DNA from: Paenibacillus qinlingensis
Lineage (GTDB): Bacteria > Bacillota > Bacilli > Paenibacillales > NBRC-103111
Length of the DNA: 64,000 bases
Reading direction: 5' to 3'
Assembly (NCBI RefSeq): GCF_013204845.1
Contig: NZ_JABMKY010000015.1
Location: forward strand, 1-64,000
Positions 1-8,655 of this stretch are shown here, in pieces. How positions within the stretch are numbered: the first letter of the stretch is position 1; the number at the start of each line of letters is the position of its first letter. Both the position numbers and the translations under genes were made by a program. The notes below the pieces were generated by a model. That model made no database searches. It saw nothing but the letters and a program-made list of their open reading frames with translations, and had not been told where the DNA came from.

Positions 1-86
1 TCCCGAAGGATAAACCCGCTCGACTTGCATGTATTAGGCACGCCGCCAGCGTTCGTCCTGAGCCAGGATCAAACTCTCCATAGTAG
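1..86 (-). rRNA. 16S ribosomal RNA, 5' end (partial)
   Basis: Read on the minus strand, this contains the universal 16S start (AGAGTTTGATCCTGGCTCAG) followed by the conserved stretch ending near CATGCAAGTCGAGC. The gene runs off the left edge, so only the first 86 or so bases are present. The mature 5' end is placed by similarity and could be off by a few bases. It is transcribed away from the DUF1835 gene, in the same direction. Confidence 0.97.
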
Positions 87-253
87 AAAGATGACTTGCT
101 CATTTGAAGCTAGCGAGATTTTGCAATCTCAATTGTAGTCACTTGCGTGACTGAATTTGCTGATATGCTTCATTCATTTGTTCAGTTTTCAAAGAGCTTT
201 ATTACGTTACCGTTTAAAGCGTTAATGTATCGCTCTTGCGGTGACAAGAACAT
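87..253 (-). other. 16S rRNA leader with boxA-like site
   Basis: This is the leader between the rrn promoter and the 16S 5' end. On the minus strand it contains GCTCTTTGAAAACTGAACA (boxA-like GCTCTTTGAAAA at 186-197), typical of Firmicute pre-16S leaders and of Nus-factor antitermination sites. Two small hairpins follow, one with arms GTCAC/GTGAC near 138-151 and one with arms GAGATT/AATCTC near 115-130; they probably take part in 16S processing. No protein is encoded here. Confidence 0.6.
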
Positions 254-282
254 ATATTATCAGGTTTCAAAATGAATTGCAA
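254..282 (-). promoter_or_regulatory. rrn operon promoter (sigma-A type)
   Basis: On the minus strand a -35 TTGCAA (277-282) is followed by a 17-bp spacer and a -10 TAATAT (254-259). It sits just after the stop codon of the upstream DUF1835 gene and about 170 bp before the 16S 5' end, the usual place for an rrn P2-type promoter. Further rrn promoters may lie upstream inside the DUF1835 gene. Confidence 0.6.
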
Positions 283-304
283 GCATCTTTTCAAATACAT
301 TATC

Positions 305-1315
305 TTACAGCTTGGCAAAGCCTGTACTTACTGCATTTTGGCGCCAAACATCCTTCTTACCAAGCAAATGTACGCCACCGATCCATTCATCAATCCCATT
401 CACAAAGATATGATCCTGCTTACACATAAGAATAAGTTTACCCATTTCTGTTATCTTTACTCTTTGATTTTCAAATTGCGGCGGCCATGCTTCATTGTAT
501 CTTGGCAGCTTATTACCGCCGATCACTTGGATGAGGGGATGTTCGCAATGCCAAAACCCATTCAGGATGCCATAGAATTGCAAATCGCCTAAGCCATAGT
601 GGCTGGCTTGCTCTGAAAGATTTTGAAATAAAGATGGAGGAGACACCTCTTTATCTACTAGCAGCTCAAGCGTCAGCTGCTGAATGGCTGACAAGCCATT
701 TTGCATAGAAGGAAAACGAGCTGTATGGGCCTCTAGGGCCTTTTTAAGAAAAGGGAGAGGAGATAGGTCTTCTTCTAATAAAGCCGCCATAGACAAAGGC
801 TCGGAAGCCGAATAGGCCGTCCAGACCTTGCTGGCAAGGGAATGTTGATCTTCGCTCACAGACAACCAAGTGCCATGCAGATGCAGGATTTGATCCACGG
901 TTAACTGCCCCAAGCCATAGAAAGGGACTACGCCAGGGAAGCTGTCTATGCATATCAACGACAATTGGAAGGGACGACGAGTTATTTCTTCGATTCTAGA
1001 AAGCAAATAACACAGCATCAATTGATCATATAAATCATGTTCAAACCATAGGACAACCTCGTCCACATTCGAGAGAGTATCCAGCTTCGCTTCCTGCTGT
1101 ATGGTCTGCGACTTGAATGTGTCCTCGGGAATGCCGTAACGGTTACTCATGTAAGTTGCTCTCCTAGATAAAAGGTCACTATCTGACATTTGCATGCCGA
1201 TAGGCCCCTCATAGAGCGACTCGCGCCACACCAAAATCTCACCATCGATGCCAGATGCTCGCAACTTATCGCCAAATGAGTCTCCGTTGACGATATGCAT
1301 GATCTTTTTGGGCAT
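305..1315 (-). CDS. DUF1835 domain-containing protein
   Basis: 336 residues. The N-terminus (IMHIVNGDSFGDKLRASG, then GEILVWRESLYEGP) is the hallmark of the DUF1835 family. The C-terminal half should correspond to the companion DUF3658 domain. The biochemical function is not known. The ATG at 1315 has an AGAGGTGAT ribosome binding site. The gene follows ligA by 27 bp on the same strand and is probably the last gene of the pcrB-pcrA-ligA unit. No transmembrane segment or signal peptide is visible, so it should be cytosolic. Confidence 0.8.
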   Translation of the reverse strand: MPKKIMHIVNGDSFGDKLRASGIDGEILVWRESLYEGPIGMQMSDSDLLSRRATYMSNRYGIPEDTFKSQTIQQEAKLDTLSNVDEVVLWFEHDLYDQLMLCYLLSRIEEITRRPFQLSLICIDSFPGVVPFYGLGQLTVDQILHLHGTWLSVSEDQHSLASKVWTAYSASEPLSMAALLEEDLSPLPFLKKALEAHTARFPSMQNGLSAIQQLTLELLVDKEVSPPSLFQNLSEQASHYGLGDLQFYGILNGFWHCEHPLIQVIGGNKLPRYNEAWPPQFENQRVKITEMGKLILMCKQDHIFVNGIDEWIGGVHLLGKKDVWRQNAVSTGFAKL

Positions 1316-1342
1316 GGCGCCATCACCTCTCTTCTATATAGA

Positions 1343-3364
1343 TTAAGCTTCACCTAGCAGTTGCAAAAGCTCCTGCTCATCTTCAATGATTCGAATGCCT
1401 AGCTCCTGCGCCTTGGTCAACTTACTTCCTGCGCTTTCGCCTGCGATTACGATGTCTGTCTTTTTGGAAACACTGCCGGTAATCTTAGCACCTCTGGCTT
1501 CGAGCTTCTTCGCGCATTCGTCCCGTCCCATCGAGGAAAGCGTTCCTGTGAGGACGATCGTTTTGCCGAAAAACGGATTATCTTCGCTGGCCACGATGAC
1601 CGGAGCTTCCTCTGCAACGGGACTCACGCCTGCGGCTAGCATCCGCTCAATGCTGGATACCATCACAGGGTCACGGAAGAACGAGTGAATGCTCTCTGCT
1701 ACGATACCGCCCACGTCTGGCAGCGTAATGAGCTCCTCTGTCGTTGCTTCCATGATACGCGAAAGGCTGCGATAGTGATCGGCCAGCACTTTCGTGGTGG
1801 TTTTACCCGAGTTCGGGATGCCAAGTGCATACAGGAAAGACGCGAGATCGCGGGACTTGCTCTTATCCAAGGCGGCGAGCAGATTACGCGCCTTCTTCTC
1901 CCCAAAGCGATCGAGTTTTACGAGATCGTCGAATTGTAAGGTGTACAAATCCGCAGGATCGCGGACACCCAGCTCTTGATGCAGCTGTGAAGCGGTCATC
2001 TCGCTGAAAAATTCAATGTCCATCGCATCGCGCGAAGCAAAATGCGCCATCCGCCCCACGAGCTGCGGAGAGCAGCCAAGACGGTTGAGACAGAAGAGAT
2101 GCGCACCGCGCATCTCCAATTCACTGCCACAAGACGGGCAATGCGTCGGTGCCACGATTTCCTCGCCGTCATTCTCCTCGGTTACTTTACCGAGAATCTC
2201 TGGAATGACGTCATTCGAACGGCGAATGTAGACGAGGCTGCCGAGGGCGTGTTTGAGGTTTTTGCGCTCAATGTCCCCGACATTGTTGAGCGTACAGTTC
2301 TGCACCGTTACGCCTGCGAGATCAACGGCTTCTACGCGGGCTAGTGGTGTGATTTTACCCGTGCGACCGACTTCCCAAGAAACGCTTTGCAAGATTGTCG
2401 TCGCTTCTTCGGCCTCGAACTTATAAGCAATCGCCCAACGCGGGAATTTATCCGTATAGCCGAATACCTCTCGCGTACGCATATCCGTCAGCTTCACGAC
2501 ACTTCCATCAATGAGGAAGTCAAAGCTGGACCGCTCCTCAGCGATGCGTTCGAGCTCGCTGCTTACCTCTTCGATGGTGGAGAAGTACCGTGTGCGGTTA
2601 CTGATTTTGAACAGGTTATCCCGCAAGAACTGAACCATCTCCGCGTGATCTTCAAATTGAAGGTCACTCGAGTAGCCCACATTATAGAAGAAAGCGTTCA
2701 GTTTACGCTCTGCGGTTAACTTAGGGTTCTGATTACGCAGGGCACCTGCTGCGGCATTCCGAGCGTTTTTGAGCGGCTCTGCGGCCGTCTGATTGTAAGC
2801 TTCAAGAACAGACAGGAACATGACGCCTTCGCCTTGCACTTCAATCGTTCCTTGATCGTAAGGAATCTCCAGCGGAATCGATTTGATTGTTTTGACTTGG
2901 GCCAAAATACCCTCGCCAACGGTACCGTTCCCCCGCGTGGAGGCTTGTACCAGCTGGCCTTGTTCATAGGTAAGGTTTAGTGTAAGCCCATCAAACTTTA
3001 GCTCTACCACGTAAGTAGGGTCTGGCAGAGGCGTATCAGGGTTCTTGCTATTGTAGTCAGCGATTAACTTGAGTACACGTGTGTGCCAGGCTGCCAGATC
3101 GTCAGCGTTTTGAGCCTTATCCAAGCTCCAAAGACGGGCTAGATGGCGGTGCGGATCGAAGCCTTTGAGCAGATCTCCACCCACCCGATGGGTAGGAGAA
3201 GCAGGAAGAGTTACCCCTGTCTCCTGCTCCAAATCGGACAATTTATCATAAAGCGCATCCCACTCTGCGTCCGAAATCGTGGGCTGATCCAGCGTATAGT
3301 AGTTGTGGTTATGCTTGTTAATTTCTTGGATGAGGGTTTTCATTGCCGCGAGTTTATCGGTCAT
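1343..3364 (-). CDS. ligA: NAD-dependent DNA ligase LigA
   Basis: Seals nicks in duplex DNA in replication and repair, using NAD. From the ATG at 3364 it has 673 residues, the usual family length. The adenylated lysine lies in ELKFDG. The zinc finger (CPSCG and a second cysteine pair around CLNRLGC), helix-hairpin-helix repeats and a C-terminal BRCT domain follow in order. The usual TRGDG and SDxEYD motifs read TRGNG and SDAEWD, so it is a divergent LigA. It lies 52 bp downstream of pcrA, the common pcrA-ligA pairing. An upstream in-frame TTG (3385) is a less likely start. Confidence 0.93.
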   Translation of the reverse strand: MTDKLAAMKTLIQEINKHNHNYYTLDQPTISDAEWDALYDKLSDLEQETGVTLPASPTHRVGGDLLKGFDPHRHLARLWSLDKAQNADDLAAWHTRVLKLIADYNSKNPDTPLPDPTYVVELKFDGLTLNLTYEQGQLVQASTRGNGTVGEGILAQVKTIKSIPLEIPYDQGTIEVQGEGVMFLSVLEAYNQTAAEPLKNARNAAAGALRNQNPKLTAERKLNAFFYNVGYSSDLQFEDHAEMVQFLRDNLFKISNRTRYFSTIEEVSSELERIAEERSSFDFLIDGSVVKLTDMRTREVFGYTDKFPRWAIAYKFEAEEATTILQSVSWEVGRTGKITPLARVEAVDLAGVTVQNCTLNNVGDIERKNLKHALGSLVYIRRSNDVIPEILGKVTEENDGEEIVAPTHCPSCGSELEMRGAHLFCLNRLGCSPQLVGRMAHFASRDAMDIEFFSEMTASQLHQELGVRDPADLYTLQFDDLVKLDRFGEKKARNLLAALDKSKSRDLASFLYALGIPNSGKTTTKVLADHYRSLSRIMEATTEELITLPDVGGIVAESIHSFFRDPVMVSSIERMLAAGVSPVAEEAPVIVASEDNPFFGKTIVLTGTLSSMGRDECAKKLEARGAKITGSVSKKTDIVIAGESAGSKLTKAQELGIRIIEDEQELLQLLGEA

Positions 3365-3416
3365 AGCGGGCTCTTCCTCTCTCAATTGGATTATGATAGG
3401 ACAAGGCAGAACGCTC

Positions 3417-5786
3417 CTATACTTTCGTGATCGGAGCGAACTTCGCGAGCAGGCGCTTCAAGCCAACCGGCGCCGGGAAAGCAATTTGCAGCTCGGTGTC
3501 ATCACCCGCGCCTCTCACGGACACGACGGTGCCGACGCCCCACTTGCCATGCGACACGCGGTCGCTGGCTTTGTAGTCCGTCGCACCGCTGCCTGCGGCA
3601 GGCTGCGGAGCCCGGAACGCAGCCGGTCTCGACGCGGCTGCAGGGCTTGGCGCAGCAGTCGCGCCTGCGGCAGGGCCAGTGCTAGGCCGTCCCCCGAAGG
3701 AGGACGGTGTGCCCCAGGTAGACGAGCCGGTGGACGTGCCACGGCTCGATGCAGCGGCGCTGCCGCTGCTGCCCCACGAGGAGCCTCCGACGGAACGGCC
3801 ACCTCGGGAGAAGCCGCCGCTGGAACCGCCAGCGGAGACGCTCTCCAGGAGTTCCTTCGGAATCTCCTGAAGGAATCGCGACGGTGCGTTCGCGGCGGTG
3901 CGGCCGAAGAGCGTGCGCATGCGCGCGCTCGTGAGAAACAGCTCTTGTTCGGCGCGCGTGATGCCCACATAGGCCAGACGGCGCTCCTCTTCAAGCTCTT
4001 CATTGTCGGCGAACGCACGGCTGTGCGGGAAGACGCCTTCTTCCATCCCGATGATGAACACAACCGGGAACTCCAGTCCTTTGGCGCTGTGCATCGTCAT
4101 GAGGACGACAGCGTCCTGCTCTTCTTCGGGTTTATCTTTATCCAGCGTATCAATATCTGCGATCAAGGCTAGGTCGGTAAGGAAGGAAATGAGGGATTTA
4201 TCCTCATTGCGCTTCTCAAAGTCCATGGTCACGGACAGGAACTCTTCGATATTTTCGAGACGAGCCTTGGATTCAATGGTGTTCTCGCGTTGCATTTCTA
4301 CACGGTACTGAGACATTTCAAGGATTTTCTCGGTCAGCTCGGTTACAGACAAGTAGTCCACCATGCGGTTGAGGTTATCCACCATTTCGCGGAAATCAGC
4401 AAGGGCATGCTTCGCCTTCGTATTGATCTCTAGAGAATCGACTTCTTCCAACATGGCAAATAGAGAAATCCCTCTACGTCCAGCCATTTCAGCCACTTTA
4501 TCCAAGGTCGTACCGCCAACGCCCCTTTTCGGCACGTTCACAATACGATTCAGGGAGATATCATCGTTCGGATTAGAGATCAATCTTAAGTATGCCAAAA
4601 TATCCTTAATCTCTTTCCGATCATAGAACTTGACCCCGCCGACGATGGTGTAGGCAATATCGGATTTAATCAGAATTTCCTCGATGACCCGAGACTGAGC
4701 GTTCGTACGATACAAAATTGCATGATGGCCGAAGCTTTTCCCGTTCGATTTATTCTTATTGATTTCATTCGTAACGAAATAACCCTCTTCATACTCGGTA
4801 TCTGCTTGATACAGCTTAATCGGTACGCCGCCCTCTTTGTCCGTCCAGAGATTTTTCGGCTTACGCCCTGTATTGTTCGCAATGACTTTATTCGCAGCCT
4901 GCAAAATATTCGAGGTCGAGCGGTAATTCTGTTCCAATAGAATAGCCGTTGCGTTCGGGTAATCTTGTTCAAAATTAAGGATATTGCTAATATCCGCTCC
5001 ACGCCAACGGTAGATGGACTGGTCACTGTCCCCGACAACGCAAATGCGTTTATGTTTGGACGCGATCATTTGGCACAGCATATACTGCGCTCTGTTCGTA
5101 TCTTGATACTCATCGACATGGATATATTGAAATTTGTTTTGATAAAACTCCAGCACTTCTGGAACTTCTTTAAACAAATGAATCGTCGCCATAATCAAAT
5201 CATCGAAATCCAAGGAGTTATTCGCTCTTAGCTTCTTTTGATACAAGGTATAAATTTTCGAGGTCAGTCCGTCGAAGTAGTCACCGATTTTGTCTTCAAA
5301 TTGTTTAGGAGAGATAAGTTCGTTTTTGGCTGTGGAGATCGCCGCTTGGAATGTTTTCGGCTCATGTTTCTTTGTATCTATGTTGAGCTCTTTGCAGCAG
5401 GTTTTGATAACCGACAGTTGGTCACCTGAGTCTAGTATCGTAAAGTTCGAGGAAAAGCCGATCCGATTGATGTCCTTGCGCAGCATGCGCACGCACATCG
5501 AGTGAAATGTGGAGACCCAAATATCACTTCCACTGCCACCCACCAGTTTACTAACACGTTCTTGCATCTCACGTGCGGCTTTGTTCGTAAAGGTTAGCGC
5601 TAGAATGTTCCACGGCGCCGCTTTACGCGTACCTATGAGGTAAGCGATTCGATGCGTAAGCACGCGTGTCTTGCCGCTTCCCGCTCCAGCCATAATTAAT
5701 AGAGGGCCGTCTACGGCTTCTACAGCTTTGCGCTGCTGGGGGTTTAACTTCTTAATCGCTTCTAAAATATTAACTGTTTCATTCAC
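3417..5786 (-). CDS. pcrA: ATP-dependent DNA helicase PcrA (UvrD/Rep family)
   Basis: Superfamily 1A 3'-5' helicase for repair, replication restart and removal of recombinase filaments. Walker A GAGSGKT is at residues 34-40, with VDEYQDT, QNYRS and ITRAEQELFLT further on. A GTG at 5786 with GGAAGG upstream is chosen as start because it lies just past the pcrB stop; an ATG at 5804 is the alternative. Between the helicase core and the C-terminal Tudor-like domain (ASDRVSHGKWGVGTV) lies an about 85-residue Gly/Ser/Ala/Pro-rich linker (about 650-735), encoded by unusually GC-rich DNA. Confidence 0.93.
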   Translation of the reverse strand: MNETVNILEAIKKLNPQQRKAVEAVDGPLLIMAGAGSGKTRVLTHRIAYLIGTRKAAPWNILALTFTNKAAREMQERVSKLVGGSGSDIWVSTFHSMCVRMLRKDINRIGFSSNFTILDSGDQLSVIKTCCKELNIDTKKHEPKTFQAAISTAKNELISPKQFEDKIGDYFDGLTSKIYTLYQKKLRANNSLDFDDLIMATIHLFKEVPEVLEFYQNKFQYIHVDEYQDTNRAQYMLCQMIASKHKRICVVGDSDQSIYRWRGADISNILNFEQDYPNATAILLEQNYRSTSNILQAANKVIANNTGRKPKNLWTDKEGGVPIKLYQADTEYEEGYFVTNEINKNKSNGKSFGHHAILYRTNAQSRVIEEILIKSDIAYTIVGGVKFYDRKEIKDILAYLRLISNPNDDISLNRIVNVPKRGVGGTTLDKVAEMAGRRGISLFAMLEEVDSLEINTKAKHALADFREMVDNLNRMVDYLSVTELTEKILEMSQYRVEMQRENTIESKARLENIEEFLSVTMDFEKRNEDKSLISFLTDLALIADIDTLDKDKPEEEQDAVVLMTMHSAKGLEFPVVFIIGMEEGVFPHSRAFADNEELEEERRLAYVGITRAEQELFLTSARMRTLFGRTAANAPSRFLQEIPKELLESVSAGGSSGGFSRGGRSVGGSSWGSSGSAAASSRGTSTGSSTWGTPSSFGGRPSTGPAAGATAAPSPAAASRPAAFRAPQPAAGSGATDYKASDRVSHGKWGVGTVVSVRGAGDDTELQIAFPAPVGLKRLLAKFAPITKV

Positions 5787-5793
5787 GTTAGGG

Positions 5794-6495
5794 TTACCTT
5801 CCATTTCTATCAAAGTTCACATTCACGGTCTGAAGCGCCTGCTCCAAGTCACTATATATAATATTGCCGACTACAATGGTGTCTGCTGCTTCGGCTGCTT
5901 GTTGCGCTTTCTCAAAGGAATCGATCCCGCCGCCATACAATAAACGGGCATTCTCCAGCACCTGGCGCGTCTTACGAACAAGCTCCATATCGCCAAAGGT
6001 ACCGCTATATTCCAAATACACAATCGACATGTGAAAGAGCTTGTCCGCCATACGCGCATATGCTGCTACGTCTTTCGCATCCAAGTCGGTACGCGCTGAG
6101 GTCAGCTGAGCTGCCGTCGCTTCTTTATTCAATATAATGTAGCCTTCGGCTACGATTTCATCCCAATTCAGTAATGCACCATATTCCTTCAAAGCCTCAT
6201 GATGCTGCCCGACGATCCATTTCGGATCATCTGCATTCAGCACAACGGGAATCAAAAAGAGGTCAAACCCAGGCACAATCGCTTCCTGATTTGAAATCTC
6301 TAACGCAACAGGAACCTCGTATTGACGAATCCGCGATAACAGATCCACCGTATTATCGAACGTGACCCCTGAGGATCCGCCGACGAGAATGGCATCCGTG
6401 CCAGATAAACAAAGCCGATCCAGCGCCTCATCTGAGATGTCTCGGTCTGGGTCGAGCTTAAAAACATGCTTCCACTTACGTATATCGACGATCAA
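5794..6495 (-). CDS. pcrB: Heptaprenylglyceryl phosphate synthase PcrB
   Basis: Transfers a polyprenyl chain to glycerol-1-phosphate (geranylgeranylglyceryl phosphate synthase family, a TIM barrel). Recognisable stretches are KLDPDR near the N-terminus, AILVGGSSGV (phosphate binding) and YLEYSGTFGD, then LLYGGGIDS and ADTIVVGN near the C-terminus. A TTG at 6495 is preferred because GGAGGG lies six bases upstream and the protein then starts as in relatives; the ATG at 6537 would add 14 unlike residues. It is the first gene of pcrB-pcrA-ligA and ends 7 bp before the pcrA start. Confidence 0.9.
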   Translation of the reverse strand: MIVDIRKWKHVFKLDPDRDISDEALDRLCLSGTDAILVGGSSGVTFDNTVDLLSRIRQYEVPVALEISNQEAIVPGFDLFLIPVVLNADDPKWIVGQHHEALKEYGALLNWDEIVAEGYIILNKEATAAQLTSARTDLDAKDVAAYARMADKLFHMSIVYLEYSGTFGDMELVRKTRQVLENARLLYGGGIDSFEKAQQAAEAADTIVVGNIIYSDLEQALQTVNVNFDRNGR

Positions 6496-6572
6496 TTGTG
6501 TCCCTCCGATTAGGCGGCAGTTCTGCCATACTATCAACAGTCTATGCTACGCATTGGGACGTGTCAAATGAC

Positions 6573-6599
6573 AAAAGACGGGCTATTAGCCCGTCTTTT
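6573..6599 (-). terminator. Intrinsic terminator after the lipoprotein gene
   Basis: An 11-bp perfect stem (AAAAGACGGGC / GCCCGTCTTTT) with a 5-base loop. T-runs flank both sides, so it could work in both directions. It follows the minus-strand lipoprotein gene and separates it from pcrB. Confidence 0.85.
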
Positions 6600-6672
6600 A
6601 GAGGAATATGCAACTGAACGTATCCGATCTTCATGGAAGCTACATTTGCGCGATAATGCGTACAAATGTTCG

Positions 6673-7146
6673 TTATTTCACGACGATATTAAGAATCTTC
6701 TCAATATTGAGGTCTTTGTGGTCATTTTGCTGAAGCTCGAGTTTAATTTCATGCGCACCCGTTGTTAAATTCGTAAGGGTTAACGGTCCTGTTTTACCGA
6801 TCATTGCTTTTTGCTTCCCATCCACATACAGATGGAGATGGCCTACTCCCAGTACGTTCGCTTTATCCATGTCATCTTCAGATAGTTTGAAATTCGACGT
6901 TTGGTACGTGATCGTGACATTCTTCCCATCTACCTTATAGTTGGCATCAATGGCAGGCTTTGCACTCGTCGTAGACGCTTTCGTTCCTGTTCCTGTTTCC
7001 GTCTTCACTTGGACCGTTGTCGCAGTACCTGCATCCTTCGTCCCTGTTGCTACGGACGGGATGACCTCATCTTTGGAACCGCATGCTGTCGTTAATGCTC
7101 CCAATACCACTAAAGTAGCCGCACCATATACCCACGTTTTTTTCAT
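6673..7146 (-). CDS. Putative lipoprotein of unknown function
   Basis: 157 residues from the ATG at 7146, which has AAGGGAG upstream. The start MKKTWVYGAATLVV, a hydrophobic stretch and LTTACGS form a lipoprotein signal with the lipidated cysteine near residue 21. A Thr/Ala/Lys-rich linker is followed by a small beta domain with HLHLYVDGKQKAMI and TTGAHEIKLELQQNDH, reminiscent of copper- or polymer-binding beta-sandwich lipoproteins. I do not recognise a named family with certainty. It is monocistronic, with its own terminator, and should be anchored outside the membrane. Confidence 0.75.
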   Translation of the reverse strand: MKKTWVYGAATLVVLGALTTACGSKDEVIPSVATGTKDAGTATTVQVKTETGTGTKASTTSAKPAIDANYKVDGKNVTITYQTSNFKLSEDDMDKANVLGVGHLHLYVDGKQKAMIGKTGPLTLTNLTTGAHEIKLELQQNDHKDLNIEKILNIVVK

Positions 7147-7268
7147 CAGCTTAAGCTCCCTTTTCCCTAAGTTTGGACATCCTATGTTCCTTATATATGT
7201 GTGCCAAGCCGTACTCATTCCTGAATTAGAAAAATAGTGGGACAAAGTTAGAGGAAAACGCAAAAAGA

Positions 7269-7293
7269 CACCCTGCCAATAGTGGGCAGGATG
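7269..7293 (-). terminator. Intrinsic terminator after the coat protein genes
   Basis: The stem CCTGCC(C)/(G)GGCAGG with extra flanking pairs is followed on the minus strand by a T-run (TCTTTTTG). It ends the two-gene coat protein unit. Confidence 0.75.
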
Positions 7294-7335
7294 CCTGAAT
7301 GTCTGAAAACGATCTAAGCAAGTGATTCCACTCGT

Positions 7336-8289
7336 TTAGAAGTTATATTTAGTACCTTCTTGTGACCTATTCATGTAGGAGTTCCCTTCGGAACCAGGCG
7401 ATGTCACGCCTTGCTGTGAACGGGAAACAATACGGGCTTGCGCACCTCTGCCAGCCCCCGTTATACCTGTGTTCTCATTCGCATGGTTAGAAGAAGCTGC
7501 ATATCCCTGGGATCCACGACCGTAACTTGACTGCTCATAGCTTGGGCTTGGATCTTGGTAGCTCCTTGTTGAAGTTTGGTTATAAGAAGAGGACTGTTGC
7601 TGCGACTGACTTGGTGTATATCCTTGGCCTCGACCTTGTTGATTGTTGTACACCGCGTTCGGATACTGGCTAGCATAATTCACAGGCTGAAACGAAGGCG
7701 CAGGTGCTGTTGTTGGCGCTTGGTGCTGTGCCGCAATTTGGTTCTGCCCTTGATTTGGTTGTCCTTGTTGCTGACTATACGCCTGTCTTTGCGGGTACTG
7801 TTGCTCGGACTGATGGGACTGTGCTTGGTAAGATTGATGCTGTTGTGATTGTGATTGTGATTGCGACTGAGATTGTACGTAAGGCTGATGCTGTTGCTGC
7901 GATTGTGTAGCCGATTCGGAACTCCGATCTTGCTGGGCAAAGCTTGTTGAAGCAGCTCTGCTAACATGTTGTTGGACGATGGATTGCACTTGTAGCGCCG
8001 TCTGACTCTGCTTCTGAATTTCTTGCTCAATCATCTGCTGCTCAGCTTGTTGAATTTGATAACCGCCAAGACTCTGAATTTCTTGAAAAACAAGCGCTTG
8101 GTCATCCAATGTTTTTTGCAATAAGGTTTCAAACGTCTGTCGAATGCCAGGATTAGCAGCTTCCAAGGCAGCCGTTGTGTATTCACGTGCACTGCGCTTC
8201 AATTCAGACAGAACGAAGTTAGCAAAGTCTAAATCTTCTAAGTCAACTTGCTGTTGTTGGTGCTGTTGTTGAGAATTTTGCTGATACAT
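7336..8289 (-). CDS. CotF-type spore coat protein with Gln/Ser-rich tail
   Basis: 317 residues. Residues about 15-100 form the alpha-helical coat F domain (DLDFANFVLSELKRSAREYT and FETLLQKTLDDQALVFQEI), a ferritin-like four-helix fold found in spore coat proteins. From about residue 100 to the end the sequence is low in complexity: Q/S/H-rich, with a run of QSQSQSQSQ, then Q/Y/N/G-rich. Such tails probably form the insoluble coat matrix. AAGGAGGTGC precedes the ATG. It lies 28 bp after the smaller coat gene. Expression late in sporulation is likely but no sigma-K promoter was identified. Confidence 0.8.
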   Translation of the reverse strand: MYQQNSQQQHQQQQVDLEDLDFANFVLSELKRSAREYTTAALEAANPGIRQTFETLLQKTLDDQALVFQEIQSLGGYQIQQAEQQMIEQEIQKQSQTALQVQSIVQQHVSRAASTSFAQQDRSSESATQSQQQHQPYVQSQSQSQSQSQQHQSYQAQSHQSEQQYPQRQAYSQQQGQPNQGQNQIAAQHQAPTTAPAPSFQPVNYASQYPNAVYNNQQGRGQGYTPSQSQQQSSSYNQTSTRSYQDPSPSYEQSSYGRGSQGYAASSNHANENTGITGAGRGAQARIVSRSQQGVTSPGSEGNSYMNRSQEGTKYNF

Positions 8290-8317
8290 GCGTCTTGCAC
8301 CTCCTTGTGGGTTTGAA

Positions 8318-8548
8318 TTAGTGGGTCATGCCGGATTGTTGTTGCAGGGCATTGATCAGGATACTCATATTTTGCAAACGCTCTTGAGATAGGTGGGACA
8401 AGGTTTGCTTCAAGGACTGACTTTGGCTGTTCACCGCGCCTTGTACACAAAGCTTCGCTAACAATTCTTCATTCTTAAATGTATCCGTTAGATACGAAAG
8501 TTCTTTCCCAGAAATAGCTTGGTTCTCTTGTGTGTTGTACATGTGCAT
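8318..8548 (-). CDS. Small CotF-like spore coat protein
   Basis: 76 residues from the ATG at 8548, which has a near-perfect AAAGGAGGT site; the ATG at 8581 lacks one. Helical sequence with SYLTDTFKNEELLAKLC and LSHLSQERLQNMSILINAL resembles the short coat F-like proteins that in Bacillales are paired with longer ones. It is cotranscribed with the Gln-rich coat protein that follows, and the two may assemble together. Confidence 0.7.
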   Translation of the reverse strand: MHMYNTQENQAISGKELSYLTDTFKNEELLAKLCVQGAVNSQSQSLKQTLSHLSQERLQNMSILINALQQQSGMTH

Positions 8549-8610
8549 GTGACCTCCTTTCCTCTCTTCTATTTTTCCCAAAAAATGCCGTTTTATGTCG
8601 GATTAACAAA

Positions 8611-8653
8611 AAAACTGCTTCGCCACAGCAGAATCACTGTAGGAAGCAGTTTT
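8611..8653 (-). terminator. Intrinsic terminator of the Gld-type ABC cluster
   Basis: An 11-bp inverted repeat (AAAACTGCTTC / GAAGCAGTTTT) with a 21-base loop lies immediately after the DUF4340 stop codon. The arms end in T-runs on both strands. Confidence 0.85.
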
Positions 8654-8655
8654 AT

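Noticed and set aside
3303..4172. Arg/Ala/Ser-rich open frame on the plus strand, and a similar one on minus at 3515-4063
   Set aside because: Both cover the GC-rich linker part of pcrA, where stop codons are rare in all frames.
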